From the NCBI GenBank assembly GCA_035560555.1, contig DATMZF010000021.1, positions 1 through 64,000 of the forward strand: a stretch of DNA of 64,000 nucleotides, read 5' to 3'. The position numbers were made by a program, and so were the translations under genes. The stretch's first letter is position 1. Every line of letters starts with the position of its first letter. Below are positions 8,779 to 17,412 of this stretch, piece after piece. The notes below the pieces were generated by a model that saw only the letters and a program-made list of their open reading frames with translations, did not search any database and was not told the DNA's origin. The stretch comes from UBA11090 sp035560555 (GTDB lineage Bacteria > Spirochaetota > Spirochaetia > Treponematales > Rectinemataceae).

Positions 8779-8808
8779 TTGACAAAATCTCCGAGGCCAT
8801 ACTATCAT
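8779..8808 (+). promoter_or_regulatory. ligA promoter, apparently leaderless
   Basis: TTGACA (8779-8784) and TATCAT (8803-8808) lie 18 bases apart. Transcription should begin at or within a base or two of the ATG at 8815, leaving no room for a ribosome binding site. This supports the downstream start over the upstream in-frame ATG at 8752. Confidence 0.6.
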
Positions 8809-8814
8809 TCCGCC

Positions 8815-10737
8815 ATGGCAGACATCACCCGGTCCAAGCGCGTCGCGGAGCTGGAAAAACTCATCGTGACGCATCAGAAACTCTATTACAACGCCGAGCC
8901 GGCCATAAGCGACGAGGAATTCGACGCTCTCTGGGCGGAACTGGAGGATCTGGATCCGGCCAACATCCTTCTGCGCAGGATCGGCGAGGACAAGGCCGAT
9001 GGATGGCCCAAGGTCGGGCATGTCATCCCGATGGGAAGCCAGGCCAAGGCGACGGATCCCGAATCCTTCGAAGCCTGGACGCTCAAGATGAGTTTTGAAC
9101 GATACATCGTCCAGTACAAGATGGATGGGGCCAGTCTCGAAATCCAGTACAGGAACGGCCTTCTCGTCCGCGCGGTGACGAGGGGCGACGGGATGGTTGG
9201 CGACGAGATCACGCCGAACGCGCGCAGGATGAAGGGAGTCCCTGGCAGGCTTCCCGTCGGTTTCTCGGGCGGCGTGCGCGGCGAAGTTCTCATGTCCAGG
9301 ATCGTCCACGATGAAAAATACGGCGACAAGGCCAATTGCCGGAACGCGGCAAACGGGCTCATGAAGCGCAAGGACGGCCTCGGGAGCGAAGATCTCGCCC
9401 TCGTCTGTTACGATGCCATGGGGATGGTGGGCGAAACTTCGCCTTTTTCGAATGAACTCGAAAAGCTCGGCTGGCTCGTGGACATGGGGTTCACGACCGT
9501 GGCGACCCAGGTTTTCGAAACCGCGAAGGATGTTATCGAGTACAGGGGCAAGGTGATGGCGCTTCGCCCCGAACTGGAATACGACATAGACGGACTCGTC
9601 GTCAAAGGCCTCGCGATTGACGAGGAAGATGTCGCGAGGCCCAGGCCGGAAAAGCAGATCGCCTTCAAGTTCAGCCCCGAAGAGGCGGTGACGAGGCTCG
9701 TGGCCATCGAGTGGAGCGAATCGGGAGCCCTGTATACGCCTGTCGGCATCGTCGAACCCGTCCGCCTGGCCGGAACGACGGTACAGCGGGCCAATCTCTG
9801 CAATCCCGACATGATCCGCTCCATGAAGCTGAGGATTGGATCCATGGTCGTGATAACGAAGCGCGGCGAGATCATTCCCAAGATCGAGACGCTCGTGGAG
9901 AATCCGCCCGAAGCCGCCGAAATCGGGCAACCCAGCGTCTGTGGAACCTGTGGCGCGGCGTTGGTCGATGAGGGAACGAGGCTCTATTGCCCCAACGAAC
10001 TCTGTCCCAAGAAGGAACTTCACCGAATAGAAAAGTGGCTCACCATCCTCGATGTCCGGGATTTTGGTTCGGCGCTCGCAAGGAGGCTGCATGAATCGGG
10101 AAGGGTGAGGACCATCGCCGACCTCTACAGCCTCGACGTGGAGGAGCTGCGGGGGATTGAGCACATGGGGAAGATTTCGGCGCAGAAAGTGCTCCGCAAC
10201 CTCAAGGCGATCGAGGAAGTGAGCCTCGCGGAGTTCATCGCGGGATTCGACCTGGAAAACGTTGGCCTCCTTGTGGCCGAAAAGCTCGCGAAGGGAGGCT
10301 TTCCAACGCTTGAGGCCATCCTTGGCGCGACGGAACCGGAACTCGTAACGATAGACGGCATAGCCGCGACGATGGCCGCGACTATCATAAAGGGGCTTTC
10401 CGCCGTGAAAACGGAGATGACGGCCCTCCTCGAAACCGGGGCGATACGGATTAAAAAGCCCTCCGCCATTTCGGAATCGGCCTCGCCCGGAAACCTAATC
10501 GCCGGCAAGAGCTTCTGCTTTACCGGGGAACTTCGATCGATGAAGCGGCCCGAAGCCGAAAAGAAAATTAGGGGCCTCGGGGGCACGGCCAAATCCTCGG
10601 TCGTGAAGGACCTGGATTACCTTGTCACCAACGACCCCGGATCGGGATCCGACAAGAACAGGAAGGCGAGGGAATACGGGGTGGCCATCATCGGCGAGGA
10701 AGAGCTGCTCGCGATGCTCGCCGCTTCGCAGCCTTGA
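8815..10737 (+). CDS. ligA: NAD-dependent DNA ligase LigA
   Basis: LigA seals nicks in replication and repair with NAD+ as adenylate donor. The 640-residue reading starts at MADITRSK. An in-frame ATG at 8752 would add 21 residues but lies upstream of the -35 box. Domains: Ia (LYYNAEPAISDEEFD), adenylation domain with KMDG nucleophile Lys at residue 102, an OB region, a zinc finger (CGTC...CPNELC), helix-hairpin-helix repeats, and a C-terminal BRCT domain (~565-640). It starts divergently from the NusG paralog and is followed by argS 63 bases downstream. Confidence 0.97.
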   Translation: MADITRSKRVAELEKLIVTHQKLYYNAEPAISDEEFDALWAELEDLDPANILLRRIGEDKADGWPKVGHVIPMGSQAKATDPESFEAWTLKMSFERYIVQYKMDGASLEIQYRNGLLVRAVTRGDGMVGDEITPNARRMKGVPGRLPVGFSGGVRGEVLMSRIVHDEKYGDKANCRNAANGLMKRKDGLGSEDLALVCYDAMGMVGETSPFSNELEKLGWLVDMGFTTVATQVFETAKDVIEYRGKVMALRPELEYDIDGLVVKGLAIDEEDVARPRPEKQIAFKFSPEEAVTRLVAIEWSESGALYTPVGIVEPVRLAGTTVQRANLCNPDMIRSMKLRIGSMVVITKRGEIIPKIETLVENPPEAAEIGQPSVCGTCGAALVDEGTRLYCPNELCPKKELHRIEKWLTILDVRDFGSALARRLHESGRVRTIADLYSLDVEELRGIEHMGKISAQKVLRNLKAIEEVSLAEFIAGFDLENVGLLVAEKLAKGGFPTLEAILGATEPELVTIDGIAATMAATIIKGLSAVKTEMTALLETGAIRIKKPSAISESASPGNLIAGKSFCFTGELRSMKRPEAEKKIRGLGGTAKSSVVKDLDYLVTNDPGSGSDKNRKAREYGVAIIGEEELLAMLAASQP

Positions 10738-10800
10738 ACGGCAGAGCCACGAAGCGGTAGTATCGGATAACCTTAGCGAAATAGTGCGGAGAAACATGCG

Positions 10801-12591
10801 ATGACCGATATAAAGAGACTTTGGAAGGAGCGCGTCCATCAGGCGCTGCGGGAAATCGCGGCGAGCTGCGGCCTGGATGTCGCGGCCATAGACCTGGACG
10901 CCATAGTGGTGGAATTCCCTCCCAAGCCCGAATTGGGCGACATAGGTTTTCCCATGTTCGGCTACGCCAAGCTTTTGAAGAAGAGCCCGGCCGCCATCGC
11001 CCTGGAGATGGAAAAGCGGCTGGGCGAGAAAATGGGGGGCGCGACCTTCGCCGACCCAACGACGTCAGGCGCTGCCGGAATCGCGAAGGCCGTCGGTCCC
11101 TATCTCAATGTCTTCCTGGATCGCGCGGTCACAGGTCTCGAAATACTCAGGCGGGGCGAAAGTCCCGACTGGAATTCCTCCAGACCCATGGAGGGACGCA
11201 AGGTCATGATCGAATTCTCCTGCCCCAACACGAACAAGCCTCTTCACTTGGGCCACCTGCGCAACAACATCCTTGGGGAGTCGCTCTCCAGGATCACCAA
11301 GGCGGCCGGCGCCGATGTGAGGAAAGTGAACCTCATCAACGATCGCGGCGTCCACATATGCAAATCGATGCTCGCCTACATGGCCTACGGCCAGGGGCAC
11401 AGCCCCGAGGACGAAGGACTCAAGAGCGACCACTTCGTGGGCAAATACTATGTGCTCTTCAATACCTTGAAGGCCGAGGATCCCAAGGCCGAGGAAAAGG
11501 CTCAGGAGCTTCTGCAGAAGTGGGAAGCCGGCGACCCGGGGGTCATCGCCCTCTGGAAAAAGATGAACAAATGGGCCGTGGACGGCATCAAGACCACCTA
11601 CGCGCGCCAAGGTGTGGATTTCGACGCCTACTACTACGAGAGCCTCACCTACATGAAGGGCAAGGACAAGGTCCTCGAGGGCTTGCGGAAGGGCATCTTC
11701 TACCGGGAGGACGACGGCTCCATCTGGGTAAATCTCGAGGATATCGGCCTCGACAGGAAAGTGCTCCTGCGCAAAGACGGAACGAGCATCTACATCACCC
11801 AGGACATAGGCACGGCCATCTACCGCCACGCCGACTGGCCCTTCGAGCAGCTCATCTACGTGGTGGCCAGCGAACAGCAGTACCATTTCAAGGCGCTCTT
11901 CGAGATCCTGAAAAGGCTCGGCTACGATTGGGCCGCCAACCTCTACCATCTGGCCTACGGGCTCGTGAACCTTCCTTCGGGAAGAATGAAGACGAGGGAA
12001 GGCACGGTGGTGGACGCGGACGATCTCATCGACGAGCTCGCGAACCTAGCCGAGAAGGAAATAGTGGCCAAGGGCCGCGACGCGACGGTGGGCGACGTGA
12101 AGACCGTCGCCGAGAAAGTCGCGCTGGGAGCCCTTCATTACTATCTCCTTCAGACCTCCCCCACGAAGGATATGCTCTACGATCCGGAACAATCCCTTTC
12201 CTTCACGGGAAATACGGGTCCCTACATTCAGTACATGGGCGCCAGAGCCAGCTCCATCCTGCGCAAGCACGAGCAGGGCGAGGGCAACGCGCGCGCGGGC
12301 TTGGCGTCGGTGTCCGCCCTCTTGAGCGACTCAGACTGGAACCTCATCCGCAGGCTCGCCTCCTTCCCCGAGTCGCTCGAACTCGCGGCGCGGGCCAAGG
12401 AGCCCTCGGTCATGGCCGCCTACGCCCACGACGTGGCCTCGGATTTTTCCTCCTGGTATAGGGACAACCAAGTACTGAACGGCGCCGACCCCGATCTTTC
12501 GGCCAGCAGGGTAGCCCTCGTGAAAGCGGTGAAGGCCACGCTCGAAAAGGTCTGCGAGATGCTCTGCATTCCCTTCCTGGAATTGATGTGA
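10801..12591 (+). CDS. argS: Arginyl-tRNA synthetase
   Basis: Class I synthetase charging tRNA-Arg in the cytoplasm; 596 residues. The N-terminal Arg-tRNA-synt-N domain (1-110) precedes the catalytic core with the HIGH-type motif HLGH (149-152, in CPNTNKPLHLGHLRNN). The KMSKS equivalent is GRMKTREG near residue 395, a common form in this enzyme. The C-terminal DALR anticodon-binding domain ends with an IPFLELM tail. GGAGA about 10 bases upstream of the ATG serves as ribosome binding site. A tRNA-Arg(CCG) gene lies elsewhere in the window at 59636. Confidence 0.97.
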   Translation: MTDIKRLWKERVHQALREIAASCGLDVAAIDLDAIVVEFPPKPELGDIGFPMFGYAKLLKKSPAAIALEMEKRLGEKMGGATFADPTTSGAAGIAKAVGPYLNVFLDRAVTGLEILRRGESPDWNSSRPMEGRKVMIEFSCPNTNKPLHLGHLRNNILGESLSRITKAAGADVRKVNLINDRGVHICKSMLAYMAYGQGHSPEDEGLKSDHFVGKYYVLFNTLKAEDPKAEEKAQELLQKWEAGDPGVIALWKKMNKWAVDGIKTTYARQGVDFDAYYYESLTYMKGKDKVLEGLRKGIFYREDDGSIWVNLEDIGLDRKVLLRKDGTSIYITQDIGTAIYRHADWPFEQLIYVVASEQQYHFKALFEILKRLGYDWAANLYHLAYGLVNLPSGRMKTREGTVVDADDLIDELANLAEKEIVAKGRDATVGDVKTVAEKVALGALHYYLLQTSPTKDMLYDPEQSLSFTGNTGPYIQYMGARASSILRKHEQGEGNARAGLASVSALLSDSDWNLIRRLASFPESLELAARAKEPSVMAAYAHDVASDFSSWYRDNQVLNGADPDLSASRVALVKAVKATLEKVCEMLCIPFLELM

Positions 12592-12645
12592 TGGGGCGAT
12601 GCGGACATAAGCGTAGGTTCTGATTAACATTATTAAGCCCACGGG

Positions 12646-12675
12646 TTGACATCCTGGGCCCGCGCGGTGTATAAA
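12646..12675 (+). promoter_or_regulatory. rplU promoter
   Basis: TTGACA (12646-12651) and TATAAA (12670-12675) with an 18-base spacer, placed ~38 bases before the rplU ATG. It is the strongest consensus match in the window. Confidence 0.75.
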
Positions 12676-12713
12676 ACTGCGCTACGTATGGATTTTTGAC
12701 GAGGATAGCAAAG

Positions 12714-13028
12714 ATGTATGCAGTTGTAGAAATTAACGGAAAACAATATCGCGCCGAACAGGGCAAGGCACTGACGGTGGACAGGATCGACGAGGAAGCG
12801 GGTTCGAATGTTTCGTTCGACAAGGTTCTTCTGCTCTCTGGGGAAGCCGGCGTGAAGATTGGCAATCCCTACGTCGACGGCGCCAGCGTGAAGGCGGTTA
12901 TCGACGCGGAGATAAAGGCCGATAAAGTTATCGTGTTCAAGTACAAGCCCAAGAAAGACTACAGGCGAACGCAGGGACACAGGCAGCGCTACACGGTACT
13001 CAAGGTTCAGGAAATCGTCGGCGCCTGA
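12714..13028 (+). CDS. rplU: 50S ribosomal protein L21
   Basis: A 104-residue L21, a component of the large subunit that binds 23S rRNA. It opens MYAVVEINGKQYRAEQGK and contains the family core FKYKPKKDYRRTQGHRQRYT. An upstream in-frame ATG at 12696 would add MTRIAK; the ATG at 12714 matches the family N-terminus. It is followed directly by rpmA, the usual partner. The DUF464 protease-like gene that sits between them in many Firmicutes is absent. Confidence 0.96.
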   Translation: MYAVVEINGKQYRAEQGKALTVDRIDEEAGSNVSFDKVLLLSGEAGVKIGNPYVDGASVKAVIDAEIKADKVIVFKYKPKKDYRRTQGHRQRYTVLKVQEIVGA

Positions 13029-13055
13029 CGCGCCAAAAGCATAGGGGAGAATATC

Positions 13056-13301
13056 ATGCCACACAAGGGTGTAAATGGTCGCGACTCGAATCCTCAGCAT
13101 CTTGGCGTTAAGAAGTTTGCGAACGAGGCGGTTCTCGCCGGTTCCATCATCGTCAGGCAGCGGGGCAGCAAGATCAATCCGGGACTCAATGTCGGAATCG
13201 GCAAAGATGACACGCTTTTCGCGCTCGTCGACGGAATGGTATCTTTCAGGGAAGTCAAGGGCAAGAAATACGCCCAGGTCGAGCCTTTCCCGGTTGAATA
13301 A
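13056..13301 (+). CDS. rpmA: 50S ribosomal protein L27 with shortened N-terminal arm
   Basis: An 81-residue L27. The body is standard (NGRDSNPQHLGVKKF, GSIIVRQRGSKINPG, VDGMVSFREVKGKKY). The N-terminus reads MPHKGVNGRD, about five residues shorter than the usual MAHKKGGGSTRNGRD-type arm, which reaches toward the peptidyl-transferase centre. There is no Firmicutes-type cleavable extension. GGGGAGAA precedes the ATG by ~5 bases, so the short start is supported, and no upstream in-frame ATG is available to lengthen it. A terminator follows at 13347. Confidence 0.95.
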   Translation: MPHKGVNGRDSNPQHLGVKKFANEAVLAGSIIVRQRGSKINPGLNVGIGKDDTLFALVDGMVSFREVKGKKYAQVEPFPVE

Positions 13302-13346
13302 TTCGAGTACGAAATATTTCCGTGCCGCGGAACGCGGTATGGCCAG

Positions 13347-13375
13347 GAGCCGCTCGATGTCGGGCGGCTCTTTTT
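13347..13375 (+). terminator. Intrinsic terminator after rpmA
   Basis: GAGCCGC (13347-13353) pairs with GCGGCTC (13364-13370), followed by TTTTT (13371-13375). It separates rplU-rpmA from obgE, so obgE expression needs read-through or its own promoter between 13376 and 13427. Confidence 0.75.
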
Positions 13376-13427
13376 GTGTCTTGCCGCGTGGCCTTCGAAT
13401 AGGTATTTTCTCTTTACGGAGACAGTT

Positions 13428-14579
13428 GTGATAAAATTCGCGGATGAGGCGACGATTACCGTCGCATCGGGAAAGGGCGGCGATGGCTGCGTAGCGTTCC
13501 GGCGCGAAAAGTACATTCCCATGGGGGGGCCGGCCGGCGGCGACGGGGGGAAGGGCGGCGATGTCGTCTTCCTCGTCAAAAGCAATGTCAGGACCCTCTC
13601 CTTTCTCCGCTTCCGACAGACCTTCAAGGCCCAGAACGGTATTCCCGGCATGGGCAGGAATATGCACGGCAAGGACGGTGAGGACATCGTCATTCCCGTA
13701 CCTCCCGGGACCGTCGTCAAGGACGCCGAGACGGACGAAATCATAAAGGATTTCGGTTCCGCGACCGGCGGCCGGAGCGTCAGGGAAGGCGAGCGCTGGA
13801 TTTTCATAAAAGGCGGGAAGGGCGGATGGGGCAATACACATTTCAAGAATTCCGTAAACCAAGCCCCGAAAATTTCCATGCCTGGCCAGCCCGGCAGCGA
13901 ACGAAAGCTCAAGATTGAGCTGAGCCTCATCGCCGATGTTGGCCTCGTCGGCTTCCCGAATGCGGGAAAATCGAGTCTCCTGGACGCCTTCACCAACGCG
14001 CGACCCAAAATCGCGCCCTATCCCTTCACGACGAAAATTCCCAACCTGGGAGTCCTTACTCTCCACGAGCGCGACATCATACTCGCCGACATCCCCGGCA
14101 TCATCGAAGGCGCGCACGATGGCGCCGGACTTGGGATACGTTTTCTCAAACACATAGCGCGTACGGCCTGCCTGGCATTCCTCGTGGATCTGTCGGATGA
14201 GAACTGGGAAAGCGCCTTCACCGTGCTTAAAAGCGAACTGCAGTCGTTTTCGCCGGTGCTGGCGCAGAAGTCCCGCATTATCATAGGGACGAAGCTCGAC
14301 CTTCCCGAGGCGAAAGAGCGATTCCCGGAATTCGCGGCCCAGTTCCCCGGCGAAGCCGTCTTCGGAATTTCCGTCTTCAACACCGAAGGACTGGCCGAGC
14401 TCAAGGAAGCGCTGTTCCAGCAAGTCGTCGATTACGAGAAGGCTAGCGAGAAGGAAAAGGCGAACGAGATGGCGGGCGGGTTTTTCGATACCAGCGCTTT
14501 CGATACCGCGGCCTTTGAGGATGGCGTGGACGCTGATGCCGCGGCGAAGGAAAAATCGGGAGAGGCCGGGCTCAAGTGA
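13428..14579 (+). CDS. obgE: Obg family GTPase
   Basis: A ribosome-associated GTPase acting in 50S assembly and stress control; 383 residues from a GTG start (VIKFADEATITVASGKGGDG). GGAG lies just upstream, and the in-frame ATG at 13374 falls inside the preceding terminator. The glycine-rich Obg fold occupies ~1-160, then the G domain: GFPNAGKSS (P-loop), DIPGIIEGAHDGAGLG (switch II), GTKLDLPEA (G4). The C-terminal region is short and acidic rather than a clear OCT domain. Its stop overlaps the nadD GTG start by four bases (GTGA). Confidence 0.95.
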   Translation: MIKFADEATITVASGKGGDGCVAFRREKYIPMGGPAGGDGGKGGDVVFLVKSNVRTLSFLRFRQTFKAQNGIPGMGRNMHGKDGEDIVIPVPPGTVVKDAETDEIIKDFGSATGGRSVREGERWIFIKGGKGGWGNTHFKNSVNQAPKISMPGQPGSERKLKIELSLIADVGLVGFPNAGKSSLLDAFTNARPKIAPYPFTTKIPNLGVLTLHERDIILADIPGIIEGAHDGAGLGIRFLKHIARTACLAFLVDLSDENWESAFTVLKSELQSFSPVLAQKSRIIIGTKLDLPEAKERFPEFAAQFPGEAVFGISVFNTEGLAELKEALFQQVVDYEKASEKEKANEMAGGFFDTSAFDTAAFEDGVDADAAAKEKSGEAGLK

Positions 14580-15154
14580 AGACGGCTATCTTCGGCGGAA
14601 CCTTCAACCCGGTCCACATAGGCCACCTTATCATCGCCGAGGAAGTGCTCGCGCAGACGGACTGCGATATCATCCTTTTCATACCGGCATGCAATCCTCC
14701 ACACAAAGAAGTGGAGGATCTCGGGGCGGGCTTACGGCTGGAGATGCTGGAAAAGAGCGTCGCCGACAATCCGAGATTCCGGGTGAGCGACTGCGAAATT
14801 CGCCGATCGGGCATATCCTACAGCATCGATACCATCCGCTACCTTGTTGGCGAGGGCATCGTCGAGCCAAAACCGAGCCTCATCATAGGCGACGACCTCA
14901 TAGCCGGCTTCGATACATGGAAGGAGGCCGATGCAATAGCGAGCGAGAGTTCCCTCCTCGTGGTGCATCGCTGCTCCGATGAGCGACTCTCCCTGAACCA
15001 TCCGCACCGCTACATCGACAACGCGCTGTTCCCGGTCTCATCGACGATCGTCAGGGAAAGAATCGGCCACAAAAAGGCTTGGCGCTATCTGGTGCCGGAA
15101 GCCGCGAGGAAAATAATTGAGGAACATCGACTGTATGGACTCCAGGAGTCTTGA
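14576..15154 (+). CDS. nadD: Nicotinate-nucleotide adenylyltransferase
   Basis: NadD adenylates nicotinate mononucleotide to deamido-NAD in NAD synthesis; 192 residues. The nucleotidyltransferase signature GGTFNPVHIGH is at ~7-17, and the SSTIVRERIG (SxSTxxR-type) motif is near residue 160. The GTG start is imposed by the four-base overlap with obgE. It is part of an obgE-nadD-yqeK-LCP-rsfS run that is widely conserved among bacteria. Confidence 0.95.
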   Translation: MKTAIFGGTFNPVHIGHLIIAEEVLAQTDCDIILFIPACNPPHKEVEDLGAGLRLEMLEKSVADNPRFRVSDCEIRRSGISYSIDTIRYLVGEGIVEPKPSLIIGDDLIAGFDTWKEADAIASESSLLVVHRCSDERLSLNHPHRYIDNALFPVSSTIVRERIGHKKAWRYLVPEAARKIIEEHRLYGLQES

Positions 15155-15749
15155 GCCCCTGGTCCGCGGCTACCTGAACGAGTTCTGCAAGCCTTCGCGG
15201 ATCGAACATTCACTCTCGGTTGCCGCCCTGGCCTCGAGGCTCTGCGCTCGCTTCGGGCTGGATCCGGAGGATGGCCTCGCCGCCGGCCTCGCCCACGACC
15301 TGATGAAGGACAAACCCCTGGAACTCCAGTGGGATACGGCCAAGGGGGCAGCCTCGGAACCTTCCCTCGACTTCGTCGCTTCCATCGTCTGTCGCATGGA
15401 AGCCGAAAAAGCCTTCGCCGATAAGATCATCCACGGGCCCGCCGCGTCGGTCTTCCTGTATCGCGAATGCGCGATGCGGGATCACGACATGCTCGAAGCC
15501 GTGGCGCTCCATTCCTCGGCGTCCACAATCATGTCGCCCCTGGCCAAAATTCTGTTCGTAGCGGACAAGATGGAACCGCGCCGAGGCTACATCACCGAGG
15601 CCGAGTCTGAAAAAGCAGACATCCTGGACCTTGAATCCCTGCTTCTCCACGCGCTGAACCTCAGCATGGGCTGGCTAAGGCAAAAGAACCACGCTATTGC
15701 CCAAAGCACCATCGACTTATACAATGCCCTCACGATGAGAGAACATTGA
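15135..15749 (+). CDS. yqeK: YqeK-type HD-domain Ap4A hydrolase
   Basis: A 204-residue HD-superfamily protein. EHSLSVAALASRL and GLAHDLMKDKP give the first metal-binding His and the HD pair; LEAVALHSS and FVADKMEPRRGY complete the YqeK pattern. YqeK proteins hydrolyse diadenosine tetraphosphate symmetrically to ADP. A TTG at 15117 is in frame, but the ATG at 15135 with GAGGA upstream is preferred; it overlaps nadD by 20 bases. Placement between nadD and rsfS is the usual one. Confidence 0.9.
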   Translation: MDSRSLEPLVRGYLNEFCKPSRIEHSLSVAALASRLCARFGLDPEDGLAAGLAHDLMKDKPLELQWDTAKGAASEPSLDFVASIVCRMEAEKAFADKIIHGPAASVFLYRECAMRDHDMLEAVALHSSASTIMSPLAKILFVADKMEPRRGYITEAESEKADILDLESLLLHALNLSMGWLRQKNHAIAQSTIDLYNALTMREH

Positions 15750-15750
15750 G

Positions 15751-16926
15751 ATGAGAAAAATAGCATTCGACAAAAGCCATATCCTGTTGTGGGTAATCCT
15801 GGCGCTTTTCCTCTCAGCCATCATTGTGGGAGTCGTCGCGCTCAAGGCCGAAAGCCTTTCCATGCAGCTGAAAACCGACAGGCCAATCAATGTTCTCCTC
15901 ATATTTCAGCAAGGAGGCAAACCCGTCTCCACGCAGCTTCTGATGTTCTATGCCTCCAAATCCAAGGCTGCTCTTCTCGATATACCGGCGAACACCGCCG
16001 TCATCCTCAAGACCATCAAGCGCATGGATAGGATCGACTATATATACAAGGCCGGCAATCCCAAGAATTTCATGACGGAGGTTTCGAGCTACCTCGATAT
16101 ACCCCTGAATGGATATCTTCTTTTCGACGAGAAAAGCCTGAGCAACGTCGTCGATCTTCTCGATGGGCTTCAGCTCTTCATCCCTTCCATGATCATCCAG
16201 GAAGGAGAAGAGGGCGTGATGCTCCCCGGCGGCGCGGTGAATCTCGACGGCGATAAGGTATTGCAGTACCTTCGTTATAAGGAAGAGAACGAGAGCGAGG
16301 GCGACGCGCTCGTGCGCCGGCAGAAACTGTCCATAGCCCTGTTGAAGAAGCTTTCGGACAAGTCCAGGTATTTCGACGACAGGAAGGCATCGGCGGTCCT
16401 CGTATCGGCGTTGGACAGCAATTTCAACGCCGAAGCCAAGAGGATGTTGTTTAGGGAGATAGCGAGGCTGGACGCCGATTCCATTCTACTGCAGAAAATC
16501 ACCGGGATGTACAGGAGCGTGGAAGGCGACAGCCTTTTCTTTCCTTTCTACGACGGCGAACTCGCCAGGGATATGCTCAAGCAGACGCTGAACGCCATGA
16601 ACGCTTCCAACGTCGCGTCGTCGAGCAGCAAGATATATACGGTGGAGATACTCAACGGGACGTCGGAACGTGGACTCGCGGCCAGGACGGCTGAAATATT
16701 CGGCAGTTTCGGCTATGATGTCGTAGCCGTCGGCAACGCGGAAACCTTGGACTACGCGAAGACGGTACTGATTGACCGTTTTGGGGACAAGGAAGCGCTG
16801 ACATCGATCGCCGGCGTCATCAAATGTACGAACTTCTCGGATGCGGCTGAGTACAGGGGCAAGATAAAGGCCGATTATACGATAGTGCTGGGGAAGGATT
16901 TCAATGGGAGGGTTTGTGTCCGATAG
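15751..16926 (+). CDS. LytR-CpsA-Psr (LCP) family protein with LytR_C domain
   Basis: A 391-residue single-pass membrane protein: a short N-terminal cytoplasmic segment, transmembrane helix at ~9-32 (ILLWVILALFLSAIIVGVVAL), an extracytoplasmic LCP-like domain and a C-terminal LytR_C domain (YTVEILNGTSERGLAARTAEIF, ~297-318). LCP enzymes attach polymers to peptidoglycan using an early Asp and several Arg residues. Here the region corresponding to the Asp/Arg-rich motif reads NVLLIFQQGGKPVSTQ, so catalysis is doubtful, although LVRRQKLSIALL is preserved. It sits one base after yqeK and overlaps rsfS. Confidence 0.8.
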   Translation: MRKIAFDKSHILLWVILALFLSAIIVGVVALKAESLSMQLKTDRPINVLLIFQQGGKPVSTQLLMFYASKSKAALLDIPANTAVILKTIKRMDRIDYIYKAGNPKNFMTEVSSYLDIPLNGYLLFDEKSLSNVVDLLDGLQLFIPSMIIQEGEEGVMLPGGAVNLDGDKVLQYLRYKEENESEGDALVRRQKLSIALLKKLSDKSRYFDDRKASAVLVSALDSNFNAEAKRMLFREIARLDADSILLQKITGMYRSVEGDSLFFPFYDGELARDMLKQTLNAMNASNVASSSSKIYTVEILNGTSERGLAARTAEIFGSFGYDVVAVGNAETLDYAKTVLIDRFGDKEALTSIAGVIKCTNFSDAAEYRGKIKADYTIVLGKDFNGRVCVR

Positions 16927-17296
16927 TAAATCGCTTGCGTTCAATATCGCGTCCATTCTTGCCGAGCACAACGCCGGCGATGTGCTCGTGATGGATTTGA
17001 CGGGAATCGCCGGATGGACGGATTATTTCGTCATCGGCACCTGTACCTCGAACGTTCATCTGCGCGGTCTTTCGCGCTTCGTGGACGGCTATCTCACGGA
17101 GGATAAACAGAAGCCTCTCAACAAGCCCGTGGCCACCGAAGACGAAAGCTGGCTTCTCCAGGATTTGGGCGACGTGATAGTCCATATCATGAACAAGGAA
17201 GCGCGCGCTTTCTATGAACTGGAGAAACTCTGGTTCAAGGCGAAGGTCTTCAAGATCGAGGCGTCCCAGGGGAAACAGGAAGCGGCGGAGGAATAA
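16904..17296 (+). CDS. rsfS: Ribosomal silencing factor RsfS
   Basis: RsfS binds L14 and blocks subunit joining under starvation. 130 residues; family core is VLVMDLTGIAGWTDYFVIGTC (~26-46) and ESWLLQDLGDVIVHIM (~84-99). The ATG at 16904 has GGGAAGGA just upstream and overlaps the LCP gene by 23 bases; a GTG at 16916 is an alternative. It is the last gene of the rplU/obgE block and is followed by a bidirectional hairpin terminator. Confidence 0.93.
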   Translation: MGGFVSDSKSLAFNIASILAEHNAGDVLVMDLTGIAGWTDYFVIGTCTSNVHLRGLSRFVDGYLTEDKQKPLNKPVATEDESWLLQDLGDVIVHIMNKEARAFYELEKLWFKAKVFKIEASQGKQEAAEE

Positions 17297-17351
17297 TCAT
17301 AGGCATAAGCGGCGTCGCGTCGCCGATCGTGCCAGCATCTTGCGGCAAGAA

Positions 17352-17391
17352 AAAAGGCTGTCCAGCGACACACCATCGCGGACAGCCTTTT
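17352..17391. terminator. Bidirectional terminator between rsfS and acidic-protein gene
   Basis: AAAAGGCTGTCC (17352-17363) pairs perfectly with GGACAGCCTTTT (17380-17391) around a 16-base loop. The A-run on one side and T-run on the other let it work for both convergent genes. Confidence 0.85.
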
Positions 17392-17412
17392 CGTTTCAAG
17401 CGCTAGAGCGCT

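Noticed and set aside
12633..14423. 596-residue open frame antisense to rplU, rpmA and obgE
   Set aside because: It is opposite three certain genes, has no family-like sequence and no ribosome binding site; long antisense frames are expected in GC-rich DNA.
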